The position numbers and the translations under genes are program-made. 64,000 nucleotides of DNA, taken from NCBI RefSeq assembly GCF_949987515.2, contig NC_082695.1:72070466-72134465 (forward strand), given 5' to 3'. The notes under the pieces were generated by a model. The model was not told where the DNA came from and did not search any database. It worked only from the letters and a program-made list of their open reading frames with translations. Every line of letters starts with the position of its first letter. Position 1 is the first letter of the stretch. Origin of the DNA: Delphinus delphis (Eukaryota > Chordata > Mammalia > Artiodactyla > Delphinidae). Shown here piece by piece: positions 1-10,562 of this stretch.

Positions 1-136
1 TATTGCTTCTGGTGACAAGCCACAGGTACTGCTAATACTGTGGTTTGTTGATCTGCAATAACTGTAGTGTGATATATATGAAAATATTTATTGCTTTTGG
101 TGATAAACTACAGGTACTGCTAATACTGTGGTTTGT
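1..136. repeat. Imperfect direct repeat, two 48-bp copies 88 bp apart
   Basis: Bases 1-48 and 89-136 are near-identical. The shared core CAGGTACTGCTAATACTGTG is identical in both copies, and a few transitions separate the rest. The 40 bases between are AT-rich. This looks like an 88-bp tandem duplication that may begin upstream of the window. I could not assign it to a repeat family. Confidence 0.8.
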
Positions 137-204
137 GGTCTATATTCATAATCGAAGGAATGCTAAAGTTTAGTTATTTTAGTGAAAATAAAGATACCTT
201 TTTT

Positions 205-330
205 TCCCCATCTGAGTTCACAGATTCCTTGAGTGCCTAACTTCTGCTCAAGCTCTTCAGGCCTACTAGGCCCAAATCCATGCCTGGCATATCACAGGCA
301 CTCAGTAAATATTTCTTGAATAAATAAAAG
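205..330 (+). mobile_element. L2 LINE 3' end fragment
   Basis: The sequence ends with the L2 3' signature: CTGGCATATCACAGGCACTC, then AGTAAATATTTCTTGAATAA. L2 is an ancient mammalian CR1-clade LINE, long inactive. Only the 3' terminal part is visible and it carries no coding capacity. Confidence 0.7.
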
Positions 331-423
331 CTTATGTTACAATCTAATAGTTAAAGGGTTAAAGTTTTTCCCTACTCTTTCACATCCATTTTAATAATAA
401 AATGACAGCAATAGGTAGTGTTC

Positions 424-640
424 AATGATCATTTGCTACGTGCCAGGCATTGTTTTATAACTATTATGTCATTTATTCCTTCCAACAACTCTGAGGAAGG
501 TACTATTAATACTCCCTTTCTGCGGTTATGGAAACTGAGCCAGACAGAGTTTAAGCAGTCTGTTCAAGGCCACACAATTGGTGTTCTAACAGCTGTGAGT
601 CCAGAGCCTGTGTTCTTAGACTCTGAAGGTAAGCTTCCTC
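424..640 (-). mobile_element. MIR SINE
   Basis: On the plus strand this reads as the reverse complement of MIR: GTGCCAGGCATTGTTTTATA, a weak match to the ATTTAATCCT segment, GGAAACTGAGCCAGACAGAG, GGCCACACAATTGG, then the complement of the tRNA-related head. MIR is an ancient tRNA-derived SINE mobilised by L2. Divergence is high, as expected for its age. Confidence 0.8.
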
Positions 641-796
641 AGATGTCTCGGCCTTGGGAACTGGCCCTCAGTTCCAAAGGTCCAGCCCTGGTCTCCTCCT
701 CTGGCTAAGGCTCAGACCAGCTCTCTCTCACCCTCATCTTCTGAGGTGCCACCTGAAGGGTCTCAGCCACACCCCAGCCTCACACAACCACCTCAG

Positions 797-1658
797 AGCT
801 AATGACCACCATCAGAACGGCTGTCATTAAAAAGTCTACAAGTAACAAATGCTGGAGAGGGTGTGGAGAAAAGGGAGCCCTCCTATTCTGTTGGTGGGAA
901 CGTAAGTTGGTGCAGCCACTGTGGAAAACAGTATGGAGGTTCCTCAGAAAACTAAAGCTAGAATTACCATATGATCCAGCAATCCTACTCCTGGCCATAT
1001 ATCCGGACAAAACTATAATTCAAAAAGATACATACGGCCCTATGTTCATAGCAGCACTATTCACAATAGCCAAGACATGGAAACAACCTAAATGTCCATT
1101 GACAGATGAATGGATAAAGAACATGTGGTATATATATTCAATGGAATATTACTCAGCCATAAAAAAGAACAAAGTAATGCCATCTGCAGCAACATGATGC
1201 AACTAGAGATTATCATACTAAGTGAAGTCAGTCAGAAAGAGAAAGACAAATATCATATGCTATCACTTACATGTGAAATCTAAAATATGACACCTTATCT
1301 ACAAAACAGAAACAAACTCACGGACACAGAGAACAAACTTGTGGTTGCCAAGGGGGAGGGGGTTGGGGGAGGGATGGAGTGGGAGGCTGGAGTTAGCAGA
1401 TGGAAGCTATAATATATAGAATGGAGAAACAACAAGGTCCTACTGTCTAAGCACAGGGAACTACAGTCAATATATTGTAATAACTTATAACGGAAAAGAG
1501 TATGAAAAATAATATACATACATAACATTCACAGCGGCTTGTATTGGTTTGTTATATATGTACGTAGAGCTGAATCACCTTGCTGTACAACAGAAACTAG
1601 CACAACATTGTAAATCAACTATACTTCAAGTTAAAAGAATAAAAAGCTAACGACCCCC
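797..1658 (+). mobile_element. 5'-truncated L1 (ORF2 C-terminus plus 3'UTR) with TSD
   Basis: The L1 body spans about 811-1644. It begins in the last part of ORF2, with recognisable peptides such as [35 protein letters not shown] and MEYYSAIKKNKVMP. These are followed by the G-rich 3'UTR and the tail ACAACATTGTAAATCAACTA. Bases 797-810 (AGCTAATGACCACC) and 1645-1658 (AGCTAACGACCCCC) match at 12 of 14 positions, consistent with a TSD. The ORF2 remnant has stops and cannot be functional. Confidence 0.9.
1352..1373 (+). other. G-quadruplex motif in the L1 3'UTR
   Basis: Four G-runs (5, 5, 5 and 3 bases) are separated by loops of 1-2 bases. A G-rich polypurine tract is a known hallmark of mammalian L1 3'UTRs, and this copy keeps a canonical quadruplex pattern. 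Confidence 0.75.
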
Positions 1659-1659
1659 G

Positions 1660-2040
1660 GGTCGGTATCTCCAGAACAGACTTTTCTTCTACTCTCCAAA
1701 TATCAATGTCCACCTGCCCCCTGGACATCTTCCCCTGATGTTCTTCAAGCCCTGCTGTGCCAATGTAAGGGTCATCTTCTCTGTGAGGACTTTTCTGACC
1801 TTTCCCGGACAGATCTGCCCACCTGGTATCTCCACTGTTCTCTGTACACAACTTATCACAAGCCCAGTGATATGGTGCTACCCAATTTGCTTACATGCCT
1901 GCCTCTCCTTACCATTCCGGCAGCTCCTTGGAGACAGGGACTGTTTCTAGTGTGTCTCTAAGTCCCTAGGACGCTGAGCAATGTCTGACACAGTAGGTGC
2001 CCTGTGGGTGCTTATTGAATGGGTGAACAGATGAATCAAT
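1660..2040 (+). mobile_element. L2 LINE 3' end
   Basis: Typical L2 3' features appear in order: CTCCTTGGAGACAGGGACTG, AATGTCTGACACAGTAGGTG and TGCTTATTGAATGGGTGAAC, ending in a short TGAATCAATGAATAA repeat. The upstream part is more diverged. Confidence 0.75.
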
Positions 2041-3072
2041 GAATAACTGAGTAAATATATGGTCCAACTTTACTTACCACTTTGGCTATTGTGTTTATTA
2101 TAATTCACAACCAAGCGTCTAGTACCATTACATGACCCAAGGGAAATGAATTCCGAAAGTGCGAGGACAGCGTTCCTCTTTATTTCCAAGCTTGAAGTCA
2201 GTCTGAGCAGTAAAAATACAAAGAACTAGATCACAACAGGGTATGATAGTTATTTGTTTCAGTTCCTCGAATCAATTCAAACCCTGTTAATACTTAATTT
2301 AATTCCTTGGCTTCCCCCCCCACCGACCAGAACATTAACAGATATGTTATTAAGCTGTGGGGTCATCTATAATTAGTCATCTCTCTGTGAATTAAATTTT
2401 AAAAAGGAAAAGTAAGATCAAAGAATAATCAGATTTCCTATTTATACAGGACAACTGAGTTAAATTATATTTACTTTCTAAAAATAGATGATTTTCTTAA
2501 GAATCAAACATTTATTTGTATCTCAAGCAATCTCCGTACATCTTATGTAGAGTTAACAAATACATTCCAGGTAATAGTGTTACACATTTAATAAATGTAG
2601 CATGTACTGGATGGCGTTTGAGTGCAAAGCATCGAGCAAGCTCTTGAAGGCAAACAAAGATGGATTGAACGGGCTCTTCCCTAAAAAGGAGCTTGTGAAC
2701 CATAGAAGGGTGTGAGCCTTGAGGGAAAGGCTGAGCAAAGCTGGCCACAGAACTTATATTTCAAAACACCAAACTGAAGCTTTGAGGCATTTTGAAGTCT
2801 TGGTCTAGTGGCATGGTTAATGGTGGAGAGGTCTGTTGGGTCTGAAGATAAAGGAACATGTGGGATAAAAGGCATCTTTACACCACACTTGCCTTATTAA
2901 TTCCCCTCAGGCACCTGGAGTGTGTCCTTATTACCAGCTGCCACAAGCAACACTGTGCTGAGCATCGTTGCACCTGTTACTCTATGTGACATCACTGGCA
3001 TGTGTACCCAGGATTGCTAGCTCACTAGAATGGCACTATCCACCCAGATAGCACAAAATGTATGAGATAGGA
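2041..3072. other. No gene recognised; AT-rich, apparently repeat-free
   Basis: I recognise no repeat here. The stretch 2200-2520 is rich in TAAT-type sites (TAATACTTAATTTAATT, CTATAATTAGTCATC, GAATTAAATTTTA). That is compatible with, but does not establish, conserved non-coding DNA. No frame longer than 80 codons looks coding. Confidence 0.4.
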
Positions 3073-3277
3073 CAATGGTTCTCAACAAGTTTTGCCCCCC
3101 AGGGAACATTTGGCAATGTCAGAAGACATTCTGATTGTCGTGCCTGGGAGGGGTGCTACCGGCCTCTAATGAGTAGAGGCCAAGGATGTTGCTAAACATC
3201 TTACAATGCACAAGACAGCCCTCACAACAGAGAATTATCCAGCCCCAAACGTCCATGTGCTGAGGTTGATACCCCAG
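3073..3277 (+). mobile_element. MER5A-type hAT-Charlie MITE
   Basis: The element follows the MER5A pattern from the left terminal inverted repeat CAATGGTTCTCAAC through GCCCCCCAGGGAACATTTGG, GTAGAGGCCAAGGATGTTGC and ACAATGCACAAGACAGCCCT to the right end GAGGTTGATACCCCAG. It is nearly full length. MER5A is a non-autonomous DNA transposon fossil that predates the placental radiation. Confidence 0.9.
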
Positions 3278-3387
3278 TCAAGGTATCTTAATCTTTGGTC
3301 CATATTCCTTTCTGATGATCTATTGATAGACTTGAGTGACTCCGTGAACCTCCTGAAAATGTAGGCCCAATGTTATGCACGTGTGTT

Positions 3388-3850
3388 TATGAGGTATGGC
3401 GTGGTGTCAATCGTATCTTCCCTACCTCCTCAATTCATGTCCACCCAGAACCTCAGAATGTGATCTTATTCAGAAATAGGGTCTTTGCAGATGAAATTAG
3501 TTAAGGATCTCGAGATAAAATCTTCCTGGATTTAGGGTGGGATCCAATGTTGGGTGTCCTTAGAAGAAGGAGAGATGACACACAGATACACAGGTATGAA
3601 GGCCACATGAAGATGGAGACAGACAGAGACTGGAGTTACGCTGCCCCCATCAAGGAATGCCAGGAGCTGCCAAAAGCTGGAAGAGGCAAGAAAGGATTCT
3701 CCCCCGGAGCCTCCAGAGGGGGCGTAACCCTGCTGGCCCCTTGAGTTCACATTTCTGGCTGCCAGAACTCTGAGAGGAAAAATTTCTCCTGTTTTAAACC
3801 ACGAAGTTTGTGGGAATTTGTTGCAGCACTGCTAGGAAACGAACACAAAG
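3388..3850 (+). mobile_element. MaLR (MLT1-like) solo LTR
   Basis: The order of motifs matches MLT1 LTRs: AATTCATGTCCACCCAGAAC, GGGTCTTTGCAGATGAAATT, a GATAAAATCTTCCTGGATTT block, GGTGTCCTTAGAAGAAGGAG, the GAAGATGGAGACAGACAGAG region, GCCAGAACTCTGAGAGG, and the 3' terminal TTTTAAACCACGAAGTTTGT. No internal retroviral sequence is attached, so this is a solo LTR. The subfamily was not determined. Confidence 0.85.
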
Positions 3851-5882
3851 TATGTGCATTTTTACTGGGCAAAGAGTTTACTTTTTGCTTGCCCAACACT
3901 CTTTTTCTTTTCTTTTGTAACAGTATCCCAGTTTTCCTCCGACTCGTTTCGTCCGAGAGGTTTGGGGTGGGGTTGACCCCATCCCCGGTCACGTGACCCA
4001 GTGATGTTTCAGGATTAGACGTGGGGCTCCTCCTTTCAGCTCAAACTGCCACGCAGCTACATAAGGCTGCCTTTGTTGGTGGCCCTCTTACCACCGTGCA
4101 GAGAAAGCCTGCTGAGAATAAAGTCAACACAGAGGACAACACAGCCAACAGAGAAAAACGATATCTATTGATTTCATTGGAGACCCTGGGTCAGTCTGTT
4201 CTTAAAGATTTCATCTCTTAAACTTTCCTGTAACTACCCTCAGTCCCATACTTTTTTGGTTTAATCCAGGAAAAATTGGGTATTGGTCAACTGAAAGTAA
4301 CTAAAAGGGTTCTGACAAATAGAATTCCCAGCTTTCATTGAAATTGCCATAGAGAGTCCCCTCAGATGTTTAGGAACCCCTAACCTTTTTTTATTATTGT
4401 TAGCAAAGTTTGTAATTCTGTGCTTAAAAGGACACTGTATGACCATAATATTAACTGGACATTCTCAAACCCAGGAATAGGGCCTCTTTGAATTATTGAA
4501 TTTGGGATTCTAAAAAGTTTTCACAAGTTCCTAGGATCATGGAATATTAGAACTGAAAATGATATCAAAGATATCCTGATTTTTTTCTAAAGATAAAAGC
4601 ATGGAGGAAGAGCTATTATACACCAACATTCCAGATCATTAGAAATATAATTTATCTCAAAGGTCCTTTAAATAAGCAATTTTCATTGCACATCTAAAAT
4701 AAAATTTATTTAGAATGATATTTCTCCTTAGAACTTCTTTGGAATGCATCTATTATGTAAAGAAAGATGAGCTTGTAAATGGCACAATCAGATATTCAAA
4801 TGAGAAGTGAAGAGGAATATTAAACACCTGCTTATTTTGGTCAACGTTCCCTTTCTGAGATGTCTGTCTGACTTCCCTGTGGTTTGTGACTCCGCCAGTG
4901 CGCTCAGAAGTTCCTTAATAAACAAGGTCAACACGTCTCCATTGCTGCCCTTCCTCTCTCCCCTGAGCACCCCCCTCTGGAGGAGTGCCCTGAAAACATT
5001 CACTGGAAAAAATGAAAATGACGGTGCTTCGGTCTTTAGCGCAGTTATGCACAGAACCAGTCCTGTGGATTCGGGGAGCACATCTCCAGGTTGAGCCACT
5101 TGTTCTTGGTGGCTTGGAAGGTGCAGCATTTTCACCCCTCACTCGCACACCTACATGAGGTCTTGGTAAGGGTCCCCATCGTGTGTTCCAGGTATTGGCA
5201 TGATGGTGTGACCTCACTGATCCCCCCGACCCCTTTAACATTGTGAGGCGGAAGTAGCAGCATCTTTCTCTTCTGCTGGAATGAGGAAATAAGATGGTAT
5301 TGGCTAAACCCATCCATCCCTTCTCCCCGACATTTCCCTAACTTGGGGGATATCTGATGCTCTCTTGAGCAGATCTCAGAGTTGACACTAAAGTAACACT
5401 GAAGCAGCTGTTCTTTTGTTCTGCTTTCTTCTGAAGAATGACCTTTAGATTCCGAGCAAGCTGCTGCACAATTGTGTCCTCATGCTGGGCAGGTCTGAGG
5501 GAGGAAATGGCGGGATAACTAGGCCTGTATCCCAATAGTTGAGTTCACCTCCACAGCCTTCTTAGGAACTCAGGGGGATTTCTGAAATTGACCTAAAACT
5601 GCAGCCAAGCTAAATAAGCCCCACAAGGACATGGATTTCAGGCGTGTGTGAAGGAATCTCAATACAATATTAACCATTGAAGAACCAAGATAAATCCTAC
5701 AGAGGAGTTTCCCTGCACACACATTCTCTACCACTCCTACTGGTGATGTGTAGACATAGAATCAGAGGTCCTTAGATAGTAATAGTACCCAACCTATTCA
5801 TCTTGCTTAAGACTGGACAAGTAAAGGGATCCTCCAATATGACAGAACTAATTGCAAAGGCGGGTTCATGCCAGGCATCCTG
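3851..5882. other. No gene recognised
   Basis: About 2 kb with no clear repeat or exon. The segment near 4530-4620 (GATCATGGAATATTAGAACTG onward) weakly resembles an ancient SINE/LINE-type repeat, too decayed to name. The open frames here overlap on both strands and show no recognisable domain. Confidence 0.4.
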
Positions 5883-6404
5883 ATTGTGATGGTTTTAAAA
5901 CATGTCCCCCAAATTCTTTGACATTCCTACCATTGAGAGAGTGTCTATGTCCCCTCTCCTTGAATCTGGGCCCCGTGACTGACTGACTAATAGAACAGTG
6001 GCAGAAGTAAGTGATGCTGTAGTAGTTTCCCAGCACAGGAATTTAAGAAACTGGCAGCGTCTGCCTTCTGTCTCTTGGAACTTGCATTCTTGGAATCTAG
6101 CCACCATGTTGTGAGGAAGCCCAAGCAGCCTGCGGAGAGGCCCATGTGGAGAGGAATGAAGTCCCTGGCTGATAGCCCCAGCTGAGCTCCCAGCCGACAG
6201 AAATATTGACTTACCAGCCTTGTGAGTATGGTAACCTGGAAGTAGATTCTTCAGCCGCCCATCCCAGTTGGTGCCACATGGAGCAGAGATGGGCCTTCCC
6301 TGCAGATTGGTGGGTTAAATAAAGGTTTGTTTCTAGCATTTAATGGTTTTAAGCCACTATGTTCTGGGTGGTTTGTTATACGGCAATAAATGACACGAAC
6401 ACTC
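5883..6404 (+). mobile_element. MaLR-type solo LTR
   Basis: The sequence runs from GTGATGGTTTTAAAACATGT through CCTTGAATCTGGGCCCCGTG, CTGGCAGCGTCTGCCTTCTG and GCCACCATGTTGTGAGGAAG to the end AAATAAAGGTTTGTTTCTAG ... TTTTAAGCCACTATGTTCTG, then GCAATAAATGACACGAAC. The AATAAA-like signal near the 3' end and the terminal motif are shared with MLT1-class LTRs. No internal region is present. Confidence 0.8.
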
Positions 6405-6484
6405 CCTGTCTGATACAGTCCCTATGAGCCCATCAAGCAGCATCTTTTCGGGCGTGGGAGCTGGGGCAAATGGCAAGGTGCTAC

Positions 6485-6620
6485 ACCGGTGGTTGTCACA
6501 CTTAACCAGAGAGCAGCATGGCATGGGGAGCTTGTTCAAAATGCAAATCGCCTATTTCAGTAGCTCTGGTTTGGGTCCGAGTACCTGCATTTTGAACACA
6601 CACCCCAGCTGGCCAAGAAT
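6485..6620 (+). mobile_element. Decayed hAT-Charlie MITE (MER20/MER58-like)
   Basis: Weak match to the pattern GTGGTT..CACACTT, then GGGGAGCTTGTTCAAAATGC, CTGCATTTTGAACACA and CCCCAGCTGG, which characterises small hAT-Charlie MITEs. The right terminal inverted repeat is not clear. Confidence 0.5.
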
Positions 6621-6924
6621 ATCGTAGAGTCATCAGTTAATTAGATTATAGTTACTCTAACGAAAGAGCAAGCTGGCTGGACAAAAATGCTTTGGGAAAA
6701 TTACAGCTGTCCTGATCTACCCTCTCTCCCGCCTTCGTTATCTTTCAGCTTGAAGAAGACTGGTAGATGGCATTCTAGAAAGAGGGATAAGATATTACTT
6801 TAACCCACCTAATCACACTTGGTGAGACTTCATGGATTTGAATTCTTTCATTCAAACCCTGTGTGTTCAGAGCTGCCAGCCCCCAGCTCTGCCCTGTGTC
6901 CTCCCAGCTGCCCATCCCTTACTT

Positions 6925-7172
6925 GGGGCAGGGTATTCTAGTGGTTAGAACACATGCCCTCAAATCAGACAAACCCAGCTTCAAAGCCTGGGGGGCTTAT
7001 TAGGCACGTGACCTTTAGCCAATGACTTCCCCTTCTTAGATCTCCAATTACTCATCTGTAAAATGATCATAATCATGTTGCCCGTCTCACAGGACCTCTG
7101 TGAGGAGTAAACGACTAATGCATGTTAGATGCTCAACACGGTGCCCGGCTCAATACGTATTTGTCCTATGAC
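6925..7172 (+). mobile_element. MIR SINE
   Basis: Almost the full MIR order is readable: ATTCTAGTGGTTAGAACACA, AAATCAGACAAACCCAGCTT, GCACGTGACCTTTAGCCAAT, ACTCATCTGTAAAATGATCA, TGTGAGGAGTAAACGACTAA, and GATGCTCAACACGGTGCCCG. Confidence 0.85.
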
Positions 7173-7179
7173 TGGTGTG

Positions 7180-7330
7180 AACCAGGGTCAAATCCCTTGG
7201 GCACATCTTTAAAAACACAGATTCCCAGGCCCCAGTCTCACAGATTCTGATTCAGTGGATATGCATGGGCCTCAGAATCTGTGCAAGTAATTCTGGGGTG
7301 CTGTCGGGTTTGGGATCCAGTGGAACACTC
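7180..7330 (+). mobile_element. Partial hAT-Charlie MITE (MER20-like)
   Basis: Contains AAAAACACAGATTCCCAGGC, CCCAGTCTCACAGATTCTGA and TTCAGTGGATATGCATGGGC, as in MER20-like MITEs. The ends are degraded, so the boundaries are approximate. Confidence 0.5.
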
Positions 7331-8300
7331 AGGGCCCATTGCTCTTGAACATGATGACTACCTTATACACTAAAATAATATGCAAGATGCTGTTCCATGC
7401 CAGGAGATTTGCATGCATTTTATGCACCCCCTGCGAGAACGAGGCTACCGTGCTCCTTAACCAACCTGAAGGACACAGGCCTCTGTGGACCACTCCTGTT
7501 TCTGTCCTCCAAAGAGGCTGGACCTCCAGCATGTCCAGGGCGCAACCTCAGGGTGAGAGATGTCCCTGGGCACCTCTGCTTCCCTAACCTTCCAGAGGCT
7601 TCACAGTAGCCACCTGCACACCTGACCCAGTTCTCGCCCACAAGATGGAGGTAAATGTCACTGCTGGAGATCTTAATTAATCATCTTTCTGTTTTTTTTT
7701 TTTTCCTTTTGGGTCAGACTGTTAAGTGTCTATCAAGTTGATGGTGCTCTAGGGAGTCTTTTGTTCTGAATAGGTGAAAAATTGTACCCACAAAAAGAGT
7801 TCCTCATCCAATCAATTCTCTCTAACAACTTTATTGATTAGCTGCAGGAACATTTTTCATTTATTAATTATGAAGAAGATGTCTCCGAGATTTTTTAAAG
7901 TTAACTATTGTAAGATTTTTTTTAATACTGAGTTAACATTGACTTGCCTCAAACTGCTTACCAGGGCACAGAGTCCTAAAGCAGGTATTTGGGGGTCCTG
8001 GCAAAGGAAGATATTAAAGTGCCTGTGAGCGTACGTAGTGGTCTGAATCTTCATTTGGGGCTGATTAATTGATTCCTTGAAAAAAAAAAAAACAAAAACA
8101 CGGCTTGTCCTTTTCAATAATGTGTTAGCATCAAAATATCATCCCATTATGATGTCCAGGCTAGTGATGGTTAATTAATTAACTGCTGCCAGTTAAAAAC
8201 ACTGTTCAACCCAGGTAAATCTTTCATTTATTAAAATCAATTTTGATAATGGCTTTGCGGAGGGATTCAGGGGCAGAGTCAGGAGTCTTGACTGGCCCCT
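7331..8300. other. No gene recognised; AT-rich, repeat-poor
   Basis: No named repeat seen. The stretch 7640-8260 contains several TAAT/ATTA cores and palindromes (TTAATTAATTAA near 8171), a poly-T run near 7692 and a poly-A run near 8080. It could be non-coding conserved DNA, but sequence alone does not show that. Confidence 0.4.
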
Positions 8301-8374
8301 CCTTCCCTCCCTGCCGCTTCCCTTCCTTTCCCCTCTTCCTCCTCCCCCCATCCCTCCCCCTTCTTCCTCCAGGC
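8301..8374 (+). repeat. Polypyrimidine tract
   Basis: About 74 bases almost entirely C and T, made of CCCTTCC/CCTCTTCCTCC-type units with several C-runs. It is followed at once by GGCCCCGCCCCCGCC. Such tracts are prone to triplex or i-motif folding. Confidence 0.75.
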
Positions 8375-8888
8375 CCCGCCCCCGCCGACCCGCCTGAGGC
8401 AGGTGTCTGTTACAGCCCCATTCTGCAGCGCAGTGCAGCGGCTCCCTGAAGTCTGCAAGCTGGCTTCCTCCTGCTGAGTTGTTCAGCTGAAAGCCTCTGA
8501 TGGTGGGCAACCTTGCCAGCTTGATTCCCCAGGCTTCCTGAGGGGGCCGGCTGGGCTGCTAGGAAGTGAAGGAATTTGTACCTGGAAATAAAATTCTTGC
8601 TGCCCAGCAACCAGTAGCATCCCCAGCCCTTTCCCTCAACACACCAGTGCTGGACAAGGTTCATGTAAGTAACCCTCATCCTGGATGCAGGAAGGAAGGC
8701 ATCCAGTTATCCAGTTTCATTCCACAGAGATCCTGCGTACATCAGGCTGGATGAACCAAGCGTTGTGGTGGCACAAACATGAATACAGGTCCACCCCTGC
8801 CCTCAGGGTGACTGCAGTCTACAGAGGGAGACTGAAACCTTCTCACAGTTCTAGCACAATGGAAGAACCCTCAAAGAATATATGTAGG
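8375..8888. other. No gene recognised; locally GC-rich
   Basis: Starts with a GC-box-like GGCCCCGCCCCCGCC and stays moderately GC-rich to about 8560. There are too few CpGs over too short a span to call a CpG-island promoter. No repeat or exon is recognised. Confidence 0.35.
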
Positions 8889-8890
8889 TA

Positions 8891-8968
8891 TTGGGTTGGC
8901 CAAAAAGTTCGTTCGGGTTTTCCATACGAGGCTACCAAAAACCCAAACAAACTTTTTGGCCAACCTAA
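8891..8968. mobile_element. Mariner-derived MITE, about 78 bp
   Basis: The left end TTGGGTTGGCCAAAAAGTTC and the reverse complement of the right end TTAGGTTGGCCAAAAAGTTT form terminal inverted repeats of about 28 bases with a few mismatches. The centre is only about 20 bases, so the whole element is a hairpin-forming MITE. The left flank is TA, as expected for mariner; the right TA is not preserved. This end sequence matches a mariner family I know from cetartiodactyl genomes. Confidence 0.85.
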
Positions 8969-8974
8969 AAATAT

Positions 8975-9083
8975 ATATTTATATATATGAATATATATGT
9001 ATAGCTGAATCCCTTTGCTGTACACCTGAAACTAACACAACATTGTAAATCAACTATATTTCAATAAAAATTTTTAAAAAATA
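8975..9083 (+). mobile_element. L1 3' terminal fragment
   Basis: Only the last ~110 bases of an L1: GTATAGCTGAATCCCTTTGC, TGTACACCTGAAACTAACAC, ACATTGTAAATCAACTATAT, then TTTCAATAAAAATTTTTAAA. The terminal motif matches the L1 ends at 1644 and 40654. Severe 5' truncation, no coding capacity. Confidence 0.85.
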
Positions 9084-9845
9084 AATGAAGGACCCTGAAG
9101 AAGATAGCTGGTGGTTGGTGGGCAAGATCAAAGACAGGAAGAGATGCCCACCTCACCTCAAGTACTTCGGAGGGAAAATGGGTTTGATCCCAAGGTAAAA
9201 GATTATAAAAGGGAGTATTTCTCATGGGGAATAGGAGAGGGTAAAAATGAATCGTATTCTTGAATGTGAATGATCCCAGCGAAAATGAAAAGAGCGTGAG
9301 AGGCACAATAAAATAAAACAAAAAGCAAAACCCTGGGTGCGGATCAGGGAGCTCCGCACACTCCGTGGAGTGTGAGGTTAGGGAGCTCTGGTGAGAGTAG
9401 GTTGATCCACCATGGGATGGGGTGGGGTGGGGACTGAGGCAGAAGGAGCCTGGGTTCCCATAGGTCTAAAGAGAATCTCAAAAGCTCTAAACCATGTGTC
9501 TGGTGTAAGAAGAAAACTGGGGAAGGGAGGGAGCCAGGTTTGAGAAGGGTGATGGGGGATTATGGGGCTCTGGGGCCCATCTGTGTTCTCAGGCAAGAAC
9601 CAGCCTCCCTAGTGATGGGAAGCTCAGCAGTAGGGAGACAGTGAAGGATGTAGGGAGCGTGTGACCATTTGAAACGGATTGATGTCGCCAGATAAATCGC
9701 ACGTCAGGCTCCAAAAAGTACTTGCGAATGTGACCTTAGTACTGCTTTCCGTTGCTGAGAAATTAAGTAAGGAGGATAGGAAAATAGGGATTGGTAAAAG
9801 TCCTCATTTTCAAATAAAAAAGAAAGGGTAGATTCTAGAAACCTT
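9084..9845. other. No gene recognised
   Basis: No repeat family recognised. It contains the G-quadruplex motif at 9414-9432 and purine-rich stretches. Confidence 0.4.
9414..9432 (+). other. G-quadruplex motif
   Basis: Pattern G3-AT-G4-T-G4-T-G4 within 19 bases. Loops of 1-2 bases and runs of 3-4 Gs make this one of the strongest quadruplex candidates in the window, and unlike the one at 1352 it lies outside any recognised repeat. Confidence 0.8.
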
Positions 9846-9849
9846 AAAC

Positions 9850-10562
9850 TTGAACCCTGGTAAAATTCCAGAACAGATTATTAAAAGGAAGATTGGGGGC
9901 TTTTAGAAATAAAGCCAGGGGTTCTCAGTAGTTAACATGAATTTGTGAATAACAAGTCAAACTAACCGCATTTCCTTTTTGATAGGGTTCTAGACTTGTG
10001 TATCACAAGTACAGCATAACTGTGGACCATCTTGATTCTAGCAAAACAACCAAGCCGTTCATGCTCCACATTCTTATGGGCAAATCTGTAAATTCTGGGT
10101 TCAATTCGGGCAGTTAGTTTGAATCACTATCAGCGGGGATTCTTAGGAAAAAGATCTTGATTATTCAACCCAAGGAGGAATTTAGTTTAGAATTCTGTTC
10201 CTAACCCTACCTAGTTCAACATTTTTCTAAAAGAAGTCAATGAAGGCACAAAAGACGTGCTTATCAGATTTACAAATATGACTCATGTCTGGGAGGGATA
10301 GTTAACACAGCCAAAGAACAAATCAATATTCAGAGTTATTCTGTGAGGTTGGAATATGGAAATAAACCAAGGGTATAACAGGACTGAACACAAAGTCTGA
10401 GTTTAGGTTAAAAAAATCAATAGGAAAAAAGGCACAGCATTAGGTAAGTATGACTTGGCAGCAGCCGACGTGAATACAAGGTCGGAGATTTATCTGACTG
10501 TAAAATCAGGACCAAGCGGCAGCGCAATGTGGCTGCTAGGAGAGCTGATGCAGTATTAGGCG
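9850..10562 (+). mobile_element. L3/CR1-like LINE, left part
   Basis: The sequence follows a CR1/L3 ORF2 (reverse transcriptase) consensus at DNA level: CCAGAACAGATTATTAAAAG, a run equivalent to 'cttgattctagcaaaac', GAAGTCAATGAAGGCACAAA, TGCTTATCAGATTTACAAAT and CTGGGAGGGATAGTTAACAC. The end at GCTGATGCAGTATTAGGCGC resumes at about 11018 after an insertion. All frames are broken. L3 is one of the oldest mammalian LINEs. Confidence 0.65.

Noticed and set aside
3388..3850. Intact endogenous retrovirus
   Set aside because: Only LTR sequence is present, with no gag/pol/env-like frames. The same applies to the LTRs at 5883, 16564, 17419, 29705, 35966 and 49140.
8375..8560. CpG-island promoter
   Set aside because: GC-rich for under 200 bases with few CpGs, and no exon or splice site nearby.
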